Shown: positions 25,461 through 34,200 of the stretch, in pieces
Numbering within the stretch: position 1 is the first letter of the stretch
How the letters are laid out: every line of letters begins with the position of its first letter
Assembly (NCBI RefSeq): GCF_002937115.1
Contig: NZ_NHRY01000254.1
Span: 33,533 to 97,532 of the forward strand
Origin: Rhodopila globiformis
GTDB lineage: Bacteria; Pseudomonadota; Alphaproteobacteria; Acetobacterales; Acetobacteraceae
DNA: 64,000 nt
Direction of reading: 5' to 3'
Notes under the pieces: generated by a model
What the model was told of the DNA's origin: nothing
Database searches by the model: none
Seen by the model: the letters and a program-made list of their open reading frames with translations, nothing else
Translations under genes and position numbers: made by a program

Positions 25461-26509
25461 GAGGATGCTCCTGCCAACGCGACGATTCTTTCTGCGAGAG
25501 AATTCAGTGGAAGTACCGACTCGCACAGCCCGGCCTGCGCGACCGCCCCGGGCATGCCCCAGACAACCGAGGTGGCTTCGTCCTGCGCCAGAACCGTACC
25601 CCCGGCTGCAACCAACGACCGGCATCCGGCAAGCCCGTCGTGTCCCATGCCGGTCAGGATCACGGCAATGGCCCGGCTGCCGAACAGTGCGGTTACGGAA
25701 CGCAGCATGGGATCGACCGCGGGTTTGCAGAAATTCTCGGGCGGCCCGTCGTCGAGGACGCAGACCACGTCGTTGTCCATGCGCGAAAAAAGAAGATGGC
25801 GGCCTCCCGGAGCGATATGGATGCGGCCGGGCACCAGAGGCATCCCGTCGGCTGCCTGGACGGTGGGGAACGACGTGCTGCGTTCCAGATGTTCCGCGAG
25901 CAACTTGGTGAAGGCCGCCGGCATGTGCTGTGTGATGACGATCGGCTGGCGAATCCGTTTCCGAAGCGGGCCAAGCACGAGCGGCAATGCCTGCGGGCCT
26001 CCGGTCGAACTGCCGATCGCAATCAGTTCCGGAAGGCCGGTCCGCAATGTACGTGGCCGCATTGCGGCACCCGCCGGCGGACGCCGCGCGACCCTGGCCT
26101 TGCTCAGGACGGCTGCAAGCAAGGACTGGCAGAACGGCGATTGCGGCAGAACGGTCGTGATGTCGGGCGGCGGACGCAGGACATGAACCCGAGGCGTCAG
26201 GCTCTGGGAAGAAAGCCGGCTGTCATCGGTCAGAACAGCCACCTCGACCCCTGCATTGCGGGCCGAGTCCAGCACGTCCCTTACGAATCCGGTATCTTCG
26301 GCCGCTTCAACGATGATGAAATCGACATCCCCGCGCTGCAGCAGGCCGTTCGCCTGTGATGCCGAGGCGGCGTGGCCGATCACGTCGATACCCGAAGCGC
26401 TTGCCAGCAGGCGGCGTATGTGCATGCGGGTCCGAGGAGCCGTAATGGCGAGAAGCACGCGCACGACCCCGCTCGTCGTCGGCGCCCCTGCGGCGATTGT
26501 GTCGGACAT
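25457..26509 (-). CDS. cheB: CheB methylesterase with degenerate receiver domain
   Basis: 350 residues. The C-terminal methylesterase is intact: Ser168 (IGSSTGG), His195 (ITQHMPAAFT) and Asp291 (LTGMGHDG) form the triad. The N-terminal 120 residues have the receiver fold but not its active site: the acidic pair at the first strand is replaced (VRVLLAITAPRTR), the phosphoacceptor position reads Glu68 (FIIVEAAE), and the usual Lys reads Arg (VLRPPPD). Thus activity is probably not switched on by CheA phosphate, or Glu mimics the phosphorylated state. It removes methyl groups from the receptors. Separated from cheY by three bases and overlapping cheR. Confidence 0.95.
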   Translation of the reverse strand: MSDTIAAGAPTTSGVVRVLLAITAPRTRMHIRRLLASASGIDVIGHAASASQANGLLQRGDVDFIIVEAAEDTGFVRDVLDSARNAGVEVAVLTDDSRLSSQSLTPRVHVLRPPPDITTVLPQSPFCQSLLAAVLSKARVARRPPAGAAMRPRTLRTGLPELIAIGSSTGGPQALPLVLGPLRKRIRQPIVITQHMPAAFTKLLAEHLERSTSFPTVQAADGMPLVPGRIHIAPGGRHLLFSRMDNDVVCVLDDGPPENFCKPAVDPMLRSVTALFGSRAIAVILTGMGHDGLAGCRSLVAAGGTVLAQDEATSVVWGMPGAVAQAGLCESVLPLNSLAERIVALAGASS

Positions 26510-26512
26510 CGT

Positions 26513-26878
26513 TCAGTTTACAAGTCCGATGGAGCGGAGCTTGTCTTCCAGAATAGCGCTGTCAAATGGTTTCATAACGTACTCGTCTGACCCGGCTTCC
26601 AAAGCCTGCTGAATATGGAGCAGGTCATTGTGAGTGCTGCAGAACAAAATCTTCGGCCCAGGCTCCGGATCGGCCCGCAAGGCCATTGCAACGCCGATCC
26701 CGTCCATTTCAGGCATTTCCCAGTCCAGCAGCAGAAGCGTGGGCATGCTCTGCCGGCAGATATCCAGCGCTTCCTGCCCGTCGCGCGCCTCGCGGCAGGC
26801 AAAGCCGAATGTCTCCAGTATGGAGCGGGCGATGCGGCGTATGATCGCACTGTCGTCGGCAATGACCGCGGTTTTCAT
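26513..26878 (-). CDS. cheY: CheY response regulator (che operon copy)
   Basis: 121 residues, receiver only. Asp8/Asp9 (IADDSAIIRR), phosphoacceptor Asp52 (LLLLDWEMPEMDG) and the late Lys (YVMKPFD) are present. It receives phosphate from CheA and either binds the motor or acts as a phosphate sink. It overlaps cheW by 4 bases. A second CheY is encoded divergently at 29845, so the two may divide these roles. Confidence 0.95.
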   Translation of the reverse strand: MKTAVIADDSAIIRRIARSILETFGFACREARDGQEALDICRQSMPTLLLLDWEMPEMDGIGVAMALRADPEPGPKILFCSTHNDLLHIQQALEAGSDEYVMKPFDSAILEDKLRSIGLVN

Positions 26879-27354
26879 GCTTGCTTGCCCGACTGAGCCT
26901 TGATGACGGCCAGGATGCGGTCAGGCTCCAGGGTCAGGAGCAGATGGTCCGGCAGCTTGAAGATTCCGTTGCTGATCGCCCTCCATCCGGCAGGGAAGGT
27001 AGGCGGCAACGGTTCCAGCGTGCTGCAAGGAAGAGTCATGACTTCACCGACATTGTCGACCATCAGGGCATAAAGCTCCTTGTCGTCGGCGATGACGACA
27101 TTCAGCGCCCGGTCGGCCTCGGTGACCCGCTTCAGCCCGAGCACGACGGCAAGATCAAGAACCGTAACGATACGACCTCGCAGGTTGATCGAGCCCAGCA
27201 CCGCTTCAGAGGTCAGCGGCACGGCCGCAACCTGTTGCGGTCCAAGAATATCATGGACATGCTTGACAGCCACGCCGAAGGCATGTTCGCCAAGCGACAT
27301 GGTCACGAGCTCCAGCGTCGGCTCGACCGCCGCCAGGTCATGGGTCTGATTCAT
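26875..27354 (-). CDS. cheW: CheW coupling protein
   Basis: 159 residues. Typical CheW beta-barrel with FGVAVKHVHDILGP, LGSINLRGRIVTVLDLAVVLGL and the late ISNGIFKLPDHLLLTLEPDRIL. It links chemoreceptors to the kinase CheA at the membrane array. Its start overlaps the cheA stop by 4 bases (ATGA). Confidence 0.95.
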   Translation of the reverse strand: MNQTHDLAAVEPTLELVTMSLGEHAFGVAVKHVHDILGPQQVAAVPLTSEAVLGSINLRGRIVTVLDLAVVLGLKRVTEADRALNVVIADDKELYALMVDNVGEVMTLPCSTLEPLPPTFPAGWRAISNGIFKLPDHLLLTLEPDRILAVIKAQSGKQA

Positions 27355-29669
27355 GATGCGATGGACTCAACCAGATTGAAATCATTGCCCGATGCAGCCG
27401 TGTGCTGCGCACCGCCGGCGAACAGGCTTGCGCCATACATGCCCTGATCCAGTCCCCCTTCATCGTTCTGCCCGAGGTAATAGGATACGTTGATGATGTC
27501 GGTCGGCTGTCCGTCCACGATGGCGGAGCCCAGGATGTCCGGGCGCCCGTAGTCGATCTCGATAGTTACGTTGCTCTCGGTGATATCCAGGATCTGATCG
27601 ACGACCAGGCCGATGCGCCGCTGGCGGCGATCCAGGTGCGCGCCACGACGGCTGTCTGTCGGCTGCTCGTTGAACACCAGTACTGGTTGCGAGCCGTTGC
27701 TGCGCAGCATCAGGTCCGGGCTGGCAAGCACCAGCGACATCAGCCTGTCGCGGTAGTGCACCAGCATCTGTCCGCCACTGTGGCAGATCTGCTGGACCTC
27801 GACCTCCTCCAGCCTGGCGATCTCATCAAGCGGGATCGCCTTGCGGATACCCTCGCCCGCGCGAACAAGCAGAAGCTGCCGCCGATCGGAACCGCTGTCC
27901 CGCAACTCGTTGTTCCGTTTCAAAGGATCCGCTGTGTTCACCGCGAGATCGGCCTGGCCGAGATGATGCGCGACGCCGTTGGGATCGATGATCATGCAGA
28001 CCGAGCCGTCGCCAAGGATCGTGTTGCCCGAGTAGACATTTATGCCTTTCAGCACGGGGGCGACCGGCTTGACGACGATTTCCTCGGTATCATAGACATG
28101 ATCGACAATCAGGCCGAACCGCAGCGCGCCCGCCTGTATCACGATCACCACTTGGCCGGATGTATCGCCGGCGGTTTGGTCGAACCGCAGCAGGTGGCGC
28201 AGGTTGATCAACGGTAGCAGCCGATCGCGCAAGCGCAGCACCGCCGTTTCGCCGATGCGCTGTATCCGCGACACGCCGGAATCCGAGGTATTCACCAGTT
28301 CGACCACGGAAATCTGCGGCAGCGCGAATCGCGTGCCACTGCAGCCGACGATCAGCGCCGAAACGATCGCCAGCGTTAGCGGGATCTTCAGCATGAAGCG
28401 CGCGCCGCGGCCCGGTGTCGAACTTACGTCGATGGTGCCGCCGATCTTTTCGACATTGACGCGCACGACGTCCATGCCCACGCCCCGGCCCGATACGGCG
28501 GTCACGGTCGCCGCGGTGGAGAATCCCGGGCGCAGAATGAAATGGAAGACCTGCGCGTCCGACATCATTGCCAGCTCGGCTTCCGACGTCAGTCCTTCCT
28601 GGATCGCCTTGCGGCGTATCCGGTCGGCATCCAGCCCGCGCCCGTCATCGGTGATCTCGATGATGATGTGGCCGCCTTCGTGGAAGGCGTTCAGCCGGAT
28701 TGTCCCCATCTCCGGCTTGCCGGCGGCGATGCGGTCGGCGGGCGATTCGATGCCGTGGTCCGCGCCATTGCGGATGATGTGGGTCAGGGGGTCCTTGATC
28801 AGCTCCAGCACCTGGCGATCCAGCTCGGTGTCCGAACCTTCCATTTCCAACTGGATCTTCTTCCCGAGTTCCCGGGACAGGTCGCGTATCATGCGCGGCA
28901 GCGTCGACCACACATTGCCGATCGGCTGCATCCGCGTCTTCATGACGCTCTCCTGCAGCTCGGAGGTGATCAGCGACAGGTGCTGCAGCGGCGTGGCAAA
29001 CGCGCTGTCCTTTTCGCTGCGCAGGATCTGCAGCAGCTGGTTCCGCGTCAGGACAAGTTCCGATACGGACGTTATCAACGTCTCCAGCAGATTGACGCCG
29101 ACACGGATTGTCTGGATGCCGGCGACAGGCTCGCGCGCCGGTCGTTCCGGTTCGGCGGTTGCCTGGACCGCCGCGGGCTCCTCCGGCGCGGCCGGGCCAG
29201 CCGATACGGGCTGGGGCGGCGGCGGACTGGTGCCGGAAACCTTCGGCGCCGGTGGGTCGTTGGCCGGCGCCGCCGTATCCGGGGTTTGCGGCGGCATGCG
29301 GTGCCGGGCATCCAACTCTTCCAGAAGCGCCGCATAGTCCTCCGGGCCTTCGCCCCCGCCGGTTTCGATAGCAACGATGATGCTCTTGATGGCGTCGACG
29401 CACCGCAGGATCGTGCTGATCACCTCCGGGGTTGCCGTCATCGTGCCATCGCGCAGCCTGCCCAGGACGTTTTCCCCGGCATGGGCAACGCGCCCCAGTT
29501 TGGTCAGGCCGAGAAAGCCTGATGTCCCCTTGATCGTGTGAAGGGTACGAAAAATACTGCTGATGAGGCCCTTATCGTTGGGAGCCGCTTCCAGCCGGAC
29601 GAGATCGTTGTCCAGGGCAGCCAGCGCCTCGGCGGTTTCCACCAGGAAGTCCTTCAAGAGTTCGTCCAT
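27351..29669 (-). CDS. cheA: Chemotaxis histidine kinase CheA with two C-terminal CheW-like domains
   Basis: 772 residues from ATG 29669. P1 carries the phosphorylated His44 in LHTIKGTSGFLG. A Pro/Ala-rich linker at about 130-190 takes the place of a recognisable P2. The dimerisation helices and P4 ATPase follow, with LTHIIRNGADHGIE, GRGLDADRIRRKA and SGRGVGMDVV as N and G boxes. P5 (ALIVGCSGTRFALPQISVVE) binds CheW. After about residue 630 a second CheW-like unit appears (LLLVRAGEGIRKAIPLDEIAR up to IINVSYYLGQ). An upstream open frame to 29828 is not used. The gene heads the cheAWYBR operon. Confidence 0.93.
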   Translation of the reverse strand: MDELLKDFLVETAEALAALDNDLVRLEAAPNDKGLISSIFRTLHTIKGTSGFLGLTKLGRVAHAGENVLGRLRDGTMTATPEVISTILRCVDAIKSIIVAIETGGGEGPEDYAALLEELDARHRMPPQTPDTAAPANDPPAPKVSGTSPPPPQPVSAGPAAPEEPAAVQATAEPERPAREPVAGIQTIRVGVNLLETLITSVSELVLTRNQLLQILRSEKDSAFATPLQHLSLITSELQESVMKTRMQPIGNVWSTLPRMIRDLSRELGKKIQLEMEGSDTELDRQVLELIKDPLTHIIRNGADHGIESPADRIAAGKPEMGTIRLNAFHEGGHIIIEITDDGRGLDADRIRRKAIQEGLTSEAELAMMSDAQVFHFILRPGFSTAATVTAVSGRGVGMDVVRVNVEKIGGTIDVSSTPGRGARFMLKIPLTLAIVSALIVGCSGTRFALPQISVVELVNTSDSGVSRIQRIGETAVLRLRDRLLPLINLRHLLRFDQTAGDTSGQVVIVIQAGALRFGLIVDHVYDTEEIVVKPVAPVLKGINVYSGNTILGDGSVCMIIDPNGVAHHLGQADLAVNTADPLKRNNELRDSGSDRRQLLLVRAGEGIRKAIPLDEIARLEEVEVQQICHSGGQMLVHYRDRLMSLVLASPDLMLRSNGSQPVLVFNEQPTDSRRGAHLDRRQRRIGLVVDQILDITESNVTIEIDYGRPDILGSAIVDGQPTDIINVSYYLGQNDEGGLDQGMYGASLFAGGAQHTAASGNDFNLVESIAS

Positions 29670-29693
29670 GTCTTCGATCCGCCGCTGTCCCGC

Positions 29694-29704
29694 TTTGCGA
29701 AAAT
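29694..29704 (+). promoter_or_regulatory. TTTGCGAAAAT motif, copy 1 (cheA side)
   Basis: Exact 11-base motif starting 25 bases upstream of the cheA start codon, in the 175-base region between cheA and the divergent cheY gene. One of several copies in flagellar and chemotaxis intergenic regions in this window. Confidence 0.5.
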
Positions 29705-29762
29705 CTGTGTTGGAGGCCGAATTAGCACACCAGCCAAACGCAAGGGAACGAGAACCCGAACG

Positions 29763-29773
29763 TTTGCGAAAAT
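29763..29773 (+). promoter_or_regulatory. TTTGCGAAAAT motif, copy 2 (cheY side)
   Basis: Exact copy, 82 bases before the GTG start of the cheY-cheZ-fliK-flgD operon and in the same orientation. Followed by AT-rich sequence (ATATTTTGC). Confidence 0.5.
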
Positions 29774-29844
29774 ATTTTGCTGTCCCAAGCGAAACCATTT
29801 GTGCTAGACACCGCCCAACAAAGCCCATTCCAGCGGAGAATATC

Positions 29845-30207
29845 GTGAAAGTCCTTGTTGTTGATGATTATCCTACCATGCGGCGCATTTTGCGAAATCT
29901 GTTGGTCCAGATCGGGATCACGGACGTCGAGGAAGCCGGCTCCGGCGCTGAGGCTCTTGCGAAACTACAGATTGCCAACGTCGATCTGGTGATCTCCGAC
30001 TGGAACATGGAGCCGATCACCGGGCTCGAGCTGCTGAAGAAGGTCCGCGGCAACGCGGCAACGCTCGGCCTGCCGTTCATTATGGTTACCGCTGAAAGCA
30101 AGACGGAAAACGTGATCGAAGCGAAGAAGGCCGGCGTCAGCAACTACATTGTCAAGCCCTTCACGGCGGACACGCTGAAGTCGAAGATCGCGGCTGTGAT
30201 GGGATAA
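29845..30207 (+). CDS. cheY: CheY response regulator (divergent copy)
   Basis: 120 residues from a GTG at 29845, chosen for GCGGAG 6-7 bases upstream and because the protein then begins with the receiver strand KVLVVDDYPTMRRIL. Phosphoacceptor Asp52 (VISDWNMEPITG), the Thr in MVTAES and the Lys in IVKPFT are all present. WNMEP is typical of motor-binding CheY. It is followed by cheZ after 6 bases, suggesting that this copy controls the switch and is dephosphorylated by CheZ. Confidence 0.95.
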   Translation: MKVLVVDDYPTMRRILRNLLVQIGITDVEEAGSGAEALAKLQIANVDLVISDWNMEPITGLELLKKVRGNAATLGLPFIMVTAESKTENVIEAKKAGVSNYIVKPFTADTLKSKIAAVMG

Positions 30208-30213
30208 CGGACT

Positions 30214-30942
30214 ATGCAGACGGTTGAAGATGCCCGTCCCGGGCAAGGCAGGTCGGCAGCCGATCTGGCAGGTCGGTTGGAGAAGATCACCGACCAGCTG
30301 CAGAGAGAGATCGGCCGCCTTTCCGCCATGGAACCGATCAGCACCGCTGAAAAGCAGCTTTCGGTGCTGCACGAGGAACTGGATGGCATCGCACACCTGA
30401 TCGCCGAAACGCGCACCGAGATTGCCGGTCTGCAGCCGTCAGGCATCGCCTACTCCCATCTCACTGGCGCATCGGACGAGCTCGACGCGGTGGTCGGCGC
30501 GACGGAACGGGCCGCTGTCGAAATCATGGTTTCGGCCGAGCGCGCACAGGAGGCGGCGCAACGATTGCGCAACCTCGCCGATCTGCCAACGCAGGCGTTG
30601 CGCGATCTCGACGAGATCGAGTCTGCGTCGGTGGATATCTTCATGGCTTGTTCGTTCCAGGATCTTACCGGCCAGCGCATCCGCAAGGTCGTCAACGCTC
30701 TTGCTTATATCGAGAAGCGCGTCACGACATTGACGCTGCTGTGGCAGGCTGTCCCGGGCCAGGACGTCGGCGCGCCTCGGTTGGACCATCGCGAGGACGC
30801 CCATCTGCTGAATGGCCCGAACGACTCGGGTCTGCAACAGGATGACATCGACATGCTGCTGAACGGTGCCGCGGCCTCCACGACGGCCGGCCAGGACGAC
30901 ATCGATGCACTTTTCGCGGATGTTGCAAAACCGGCGCATTAG
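30214..30942 (+). CDS. cheZ: CheZ-family phosphatase with duplicated CheY-binding tail
   Basis: 242 residues. The long helical region ends in MACSFQDLTGQRIRKVV, the conserved CheZ segment whose Asp and Gln act on phospho-CheY. The C-terminal tail contains two similar acidic peptides, QQDDIDMLLNG and QDDIDALFADV, each like the CheY-binding end of CheZ. Placed directly after cheY. Its end precedes the chosen fliK start by 94 bases. Confidence 0.88.
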   Translation: MQTVEDARPGQGRSAADLAGRLEKITDQLQREIGRLSAMEPISTAEKQLSVLHEELDGIAHLIAETRTEIAGLQPSGIAYSHLTGASDELDAVVGATERAAVEIMVSAERAQEAAQRLRNLADLPTQALRDLDEIESASVDIFMACSFQDLTGQRIRKVVNALAYIEKRVTTLTLLWQAVPGQDVGAPRLDHREDAHLLNGPNDSGLQQDDIDMLLNGAAASTTAGQDDIDALFADVAKPAH

Positions 30943-31036
30943 CCTGGAGGAAGGCATTGCCGTTTCTGAAATATTACAAGGCGGCGTCCGGACGTTCGGG
31001 CCGGCGGCCCTAACGTGCGGGCAGGCGCGCATCGGC

Positions 31037-33400
31037 ATGGCAACCCCAGCTATCATTTCTCCTGCTGTCGTCACGCAGAACGCTCGTCTGCCTTCTGCAG
31101 GTGGCGGGCGGAACAAGACGGCCGTCCGCTTCGATGCGATGATTCCTGGGGGCCGGTCCGGCGACGCCGCGCAGGACGGCGGCCCGGCCGGTTCCCGGGC
31201 TTCGTCGCGGCAGGCACAGTCGCAGGCCGAAGGCCTTCATCCGGACGGGAATGCTGACGGGGCGCCGGCTGAACGAGGCGCCGCCGGCCGGTTGACCGAA
31301 CAGCGTCCTCCGGCCCGAACCGGACATAAGCCGTCGCCGGACAAGAATGCGTCCGCCTCCGGCCACGACCAGTCCGCCGCAAGCGGTGGCGCGGGCACGG
31401 CCGCGCCGGTCGCCGGGTCCGGTGGCTCCATGCCGCCCCTGAGCCAAATCCCAATGGCAGGGCTGGGCGTTCCGCGGGCTGACGTTGCGATTCAAGGTCA
31501 GCAGCCGCCATCGGATCAGACATCTGTTCCGGCCGCAACGAATCGTTTGTCGCCTGCGGGGCCTGTCGGCAAGGCCGCGCCGGCGCAGTCCGCGGCTGTG
31601 CCGGGGCAGGTGGTTTCCGCGTCAACCGGCCCTGCGAACCCGCAGGCCGGTGCGCAAGGCGCCTCGGCACCGCCGGCGCAGTCCGCGGCTGTGTCGGGGC
31701 AAGTGGTTTCCGCGTCAACCAGCCCTGCGAACCCGCAAGCCAGTGCGCAAGGCGCCTCGGCACCATCGGCGCGGTCCGCGGGTGTGCCGGAGCAAGTGGT
31801 TTCCTCATCAACCAGCCCTGCGCACCCGCGGGCCGGTAAACAAGGCGCCTCGGCACTGTCCGCGGCTGCCTCCGGGCAAGTGGTTTCCTCATCAACCAGC
31901 CCTGCGCACCCGCAGGCCGGTGCGCAAAGCGCCTCGGCACCGCCGGCGCAGTCCGCGGCTGTGCCGGGGCAAGTGGTTCCTGCGGCAACCAGTCCTGCGT
32001 CCCCGCAGGCCGGTGCGCAAAGCGCCTCGGCACCGCCGGCGCAGTCCGCGCCCATGCCAGGGCAAGTGGTTCCTGCGGCAACCAGTCCTGCGTCCCCGCA
32101 GGCCGGTGCGCAAAGCGCCTCGGCACCGCCGGCGCAGTCCGCGCCCATGCCAGGGCAAGTGGTTCCTGCGGCAACCAGTCCTGCGTCCCCGCAGGCCGGT
32201 GCGCAAAGCGCCTCGGCACCGCCGGCGCAGTCCGCGCCCATGCCAGGGCAAGTGGTTCCTGCGGCAACCAGTCCTGCGTCCCCGCAGGCCGGTGCGCAAA
32301 GCGCCTCGGCACCGCCGGCGCAGTCCGCGCCCATGCCAGGGCAAGTGGTTCCTGCGGCAACCAGTCCTGCGTCCCCGCAGGCCGGTGCGCAAGGCCCCTC
32401 GGCACCGTCGGCGCAGTCCGCGCCCATGCCGGGGCAAATGGTTCCTGCGGCAACCAGTCCTGCGTCCCCGCAAGCCGGTGCGCAAGGCCCCTCGGCACCG
32501 TCGGCAGCGTCATCGTTTCATGCGGCCGCTGGCCAAGTGTCCCCGGCGACCGGCAGCGCCGCCGTGGCCACGACAGTTGCGTCGGCGGCTAATGCGATTC
32601 CGACACAGGTCGGCCCGTCCAGGCCAGCGCCTGCCGTTAAGGCCGGCACGCATGGGGTTGCGCAGCAGTCCCAGGGCAGCGATGCCACGGGATCCGATGC
32701 CAACGGTTCCGCCGGCAGCACCGCATCGCCGGCAAGTTTCAATCCGCAACAGATTTCCCAGCCAACCGACCCATCGGCTGCTGCCGTTGCGCCGTCTGGC
32801 CAGGCAACGACCGGGCCCGTGCAAGCTGACGGAACCGGCCGCGCACCGACCTCCCGCGCCGGCGATGCGGCCGATCCGGGCGCGCAGGGCCTGGTGTCGA
32901 TTTCCGCAAGTGTCCCGGGCCCTCAGGCCAACGCTCCAATGTCCGCGCCGGCGACGCCGAATGTGCCCGGACCCATACCGGGCGGGTCCGTGACTCCGGA
33001 ACAAACCCAGGCACTGCTCGCGGCCCGGCTGGTTCGCGCCGTGCACGACGGGCAAAACGCGCTGAGCGTGGAGTTGCATCCCGCGGAACTCGGACGAATC
33101 GAGGTGAATCTGCAGTTCCATGCCGACGGCGTCGGCGTGCAGATGACGGTCGATCGGCGGGAAACGTTCGACTCCTTCACCCGAGACCGTTCCGGCCTGG
33201 AGCAGCAGTTGAGCCAGGCGGGCATCAACCTGGGAAGTGGTGGGCTCAATCTGCGCTTCGGCTCGCCATCCGGCCGGCCGATGCCGGGTGAACGCACCGC
33301 ATCCGTCCGGTCCGGTTATGTGGCGGCGGCGCAACCAGTTTCTTCATCCCGGCCGGCGTCGCCGATCAGACGCGACGGCCGTGTCGATATCCTTGCCTGA
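31037..33400 (+). CDS. fliK: Flagellar hook-length control protein FliK
   Basis: 787 residues from ATG 31037 (the frame is open further upstream; the start is uncertain and the ribosome site weak). The C-terminal domain at about 665-755 has the FliK signature LSVELHPAELGRIEVNLQF and continues to LEQQLSQAGINL. The rest is a Pro/Ala/Ser/Gln-rich extended region containing a 31-residue tandem repeat (see separate entry). FliK is exported, measures hook length and switches FlhB from hook to filament export. Length of the disordered part could affect hook length. Followed by flgD after 20 bases. Confidence 0.9.
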   Translation: MATPAIISPAVVTQNARLPSAGGGRNKTAVRFDAMIPGGRSGDAAQDGGPAGSRASSRQAQSQAEGLHPDGNADGAPAERGAAGRLTEQRPPARTGHKPSPDKNASASGHDQSAASGGAGTAAPVAGSGGSMPPLSQIPMAGLGVPRADVAIQGQQPPSDQTSVPAATNRLSPAGPVGKAAPAQSAAVPGQVVSASTGPANPQAGAQGASAPPAQSAAVSGQVVSASTSPANPQASAQGASAPSARSAGVPEQVVSSSTSPAHPRAGKQGASALSAAASGQVVSSSTSPAHPQAGAQSASAPPAQSAAVPGQVVPAATSPASPQAGAQSASAPPAQSAPMPGQVVPAATSPASPQAGAQSASAPPAQSAPMPGQVVPAATSPASPQAGAQSASAPPAQSAPMPGQVVPAATSPASPQAGAQSASAPPAQSAPMPGQVVPAATSPASPQAGAQGPSAPSAQSAPMPGQMVPAATSPASPQAGAQGPSAPSAASSFHAAAGQVSPATGSAAVATTVASAANAIPTQVGPSRPAPAVKAGTHGVAQQSQGSDATGSDANGSAGSTASPASFNPQQISQPTDPSAAAVAPSGQATTGPVQADGTGRAPTSRAGDAADPGAQGLVSISASVPGPQANAPMSAPATPNVPGPIPGGSVTPEQTQALLAARLVRAVHDGQNALSVELHPAELGRIEVNLQFHADGVGVQMTVDRRETFDSFTRDRSGLEQQLSQAGINLGSGGLNLRFGSPSGRPMPGERTASVRSGYVAAAQPVSSSRPASPIRRDGRVDILA
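31574..32508 (+). repeat. 93-bp tandem repeat inside fliK, about ten units
   Basis: A 31-residue unit (SAPMPGQVVPAATSPASPQ plus AGAQ and a SASAPPAQ lead) is repeated. Four or five central copies between about 31916 and 32480 are almost identical at DNA level with a 93-base period, for example from 32009 to 32102. The first four units are diverged and one is shortened. High identity points to recent expansion or homogenisation. Confidence 0.93.
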
Positions 33401-33420
33401 AGCAAAGGAGGAGATTCATT

Positions 33421-34110
33421 ATGTCAACGACGACTTCGGCAACCTCGGCTTCCTCGTTAAACGCGCTGACCGGAACCGCGGCGACAACCCAGGTGGGGAC
33501 GAACGCCAACGATTCGCAAATGAACGAATTCCTCACGCTTCTGACGGCGCAGCTGAAAAACCAGGATCCGACCAATCCGACCGATCCGACGCAATTCGTC
33601 GCGCAGCTCGCGCAGTTCTCCACCGTGCAGCAATTGACGCAGAGCAACACGACGCTCAACGCGATGTCCCAGTCCCTGTCCGGCATGGCGCTTGGGCAAT
33701 ATGCGGGAATGATCGGTCAAACGGTGACATCGAACGCAACGACGGTAAGCGTGCCGGCGTCGGGCAGTCCTTCGGCATCGATCAACTTCACCGCCTCGTC
33801 CGGATCGCTGTCGAACGTGCAGATTCAGGTCACCAACTCGTCCGGCACCGTCGTCAATACGATTCCGGTCAGTGGCGCATCCGGCTCGTTCACGTTCAAT
33901 TCCGTGGACAGCCAGGGCAACGCGCTCCCCGCCGGGGACTACACCCTGTCGTTGGTCGGCACCGGCGCGACCGGCAAGTCCCAGTCGGCCGGATCGCTGT
34001 CGATGAGCAGCCAGGTTACCGGCGCGGTGCAGGAAACCGGCGGGACATGGGGCCTGCAACTGCGGAATGGCCTGACCGTTGCCGCAACGACGCTGACCTC
34101 GATGCAATAG
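33421..34110 (+). CDS. flgD: Flagellar hook capping protein FlgD
   Basis: 229 residues with AAAGGAGGAG just upstream. The N-terminal MNEFLTLLTAQLKNQDPTNP and FVAQLAQFSTVQQL are the FlgD signature. The C-terminal half is the Fn3/Tudor-like domain with NTIPVSGASGSFTF and ALPAGDYTLSLVG. It caps the growing hook and allows FlgE subunits to assemble. It is the last gene of the cheY-cheZ-fliK-flgD unit; the next gene converges. Confidence 0.95.
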   Translation: MSTTTSATSASSLNALTGTAATTQVGTNANDSQMNEFLTLLTAQLKNQDPTNPTDPTQFVAQLAQFSTVQQLTQSNTTLNAMSQSLSGMALGQYAGMIGQTVTSNATTVSVPASGSPSASINFTASSGSLSNVQIQVTNSSGTVVNTIPVSGASGSFTFNSVDSQGNALPAGDYTLSLVGTGATGKSQSAGSLSMSSQVTGAVQETGGTWGLQLRNGLTVAATTLTSMQ

Positions 34111-34200
34111 GGGAAAAGGCCGCCGCGCCGTTCGTTGCAATCGCGGCGGGACTGCTTCTCGTTCTGCTGGCAACGATCTCGCGCGGCGGGCGGGGAACGC

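Noticed and set aside
29763..29820. TTTGCGAAAAT read as a sigma70 -35 element
   Set aside because: No -10-like hexamer is found at 16-18 bases in the cheY, fliJ or flagellin copies.
31574..32508. Repeat array considered as CRISPR
   Set aside because: Units are contiguous with no unique spacers and are in frame within fliK.
31071..32513. Long open frames antisense to fliK (up to about 480 residues)
   Set aside because: They exist because the 93-bp repeat lacks stop codons in several frames; composition is repetitive and no start or ribosome site is convincing.
34111..34200. Possible terminator between flgD and the atypical regulator
   Set aside because: GC-rich sequence without a clean stem or T-run.
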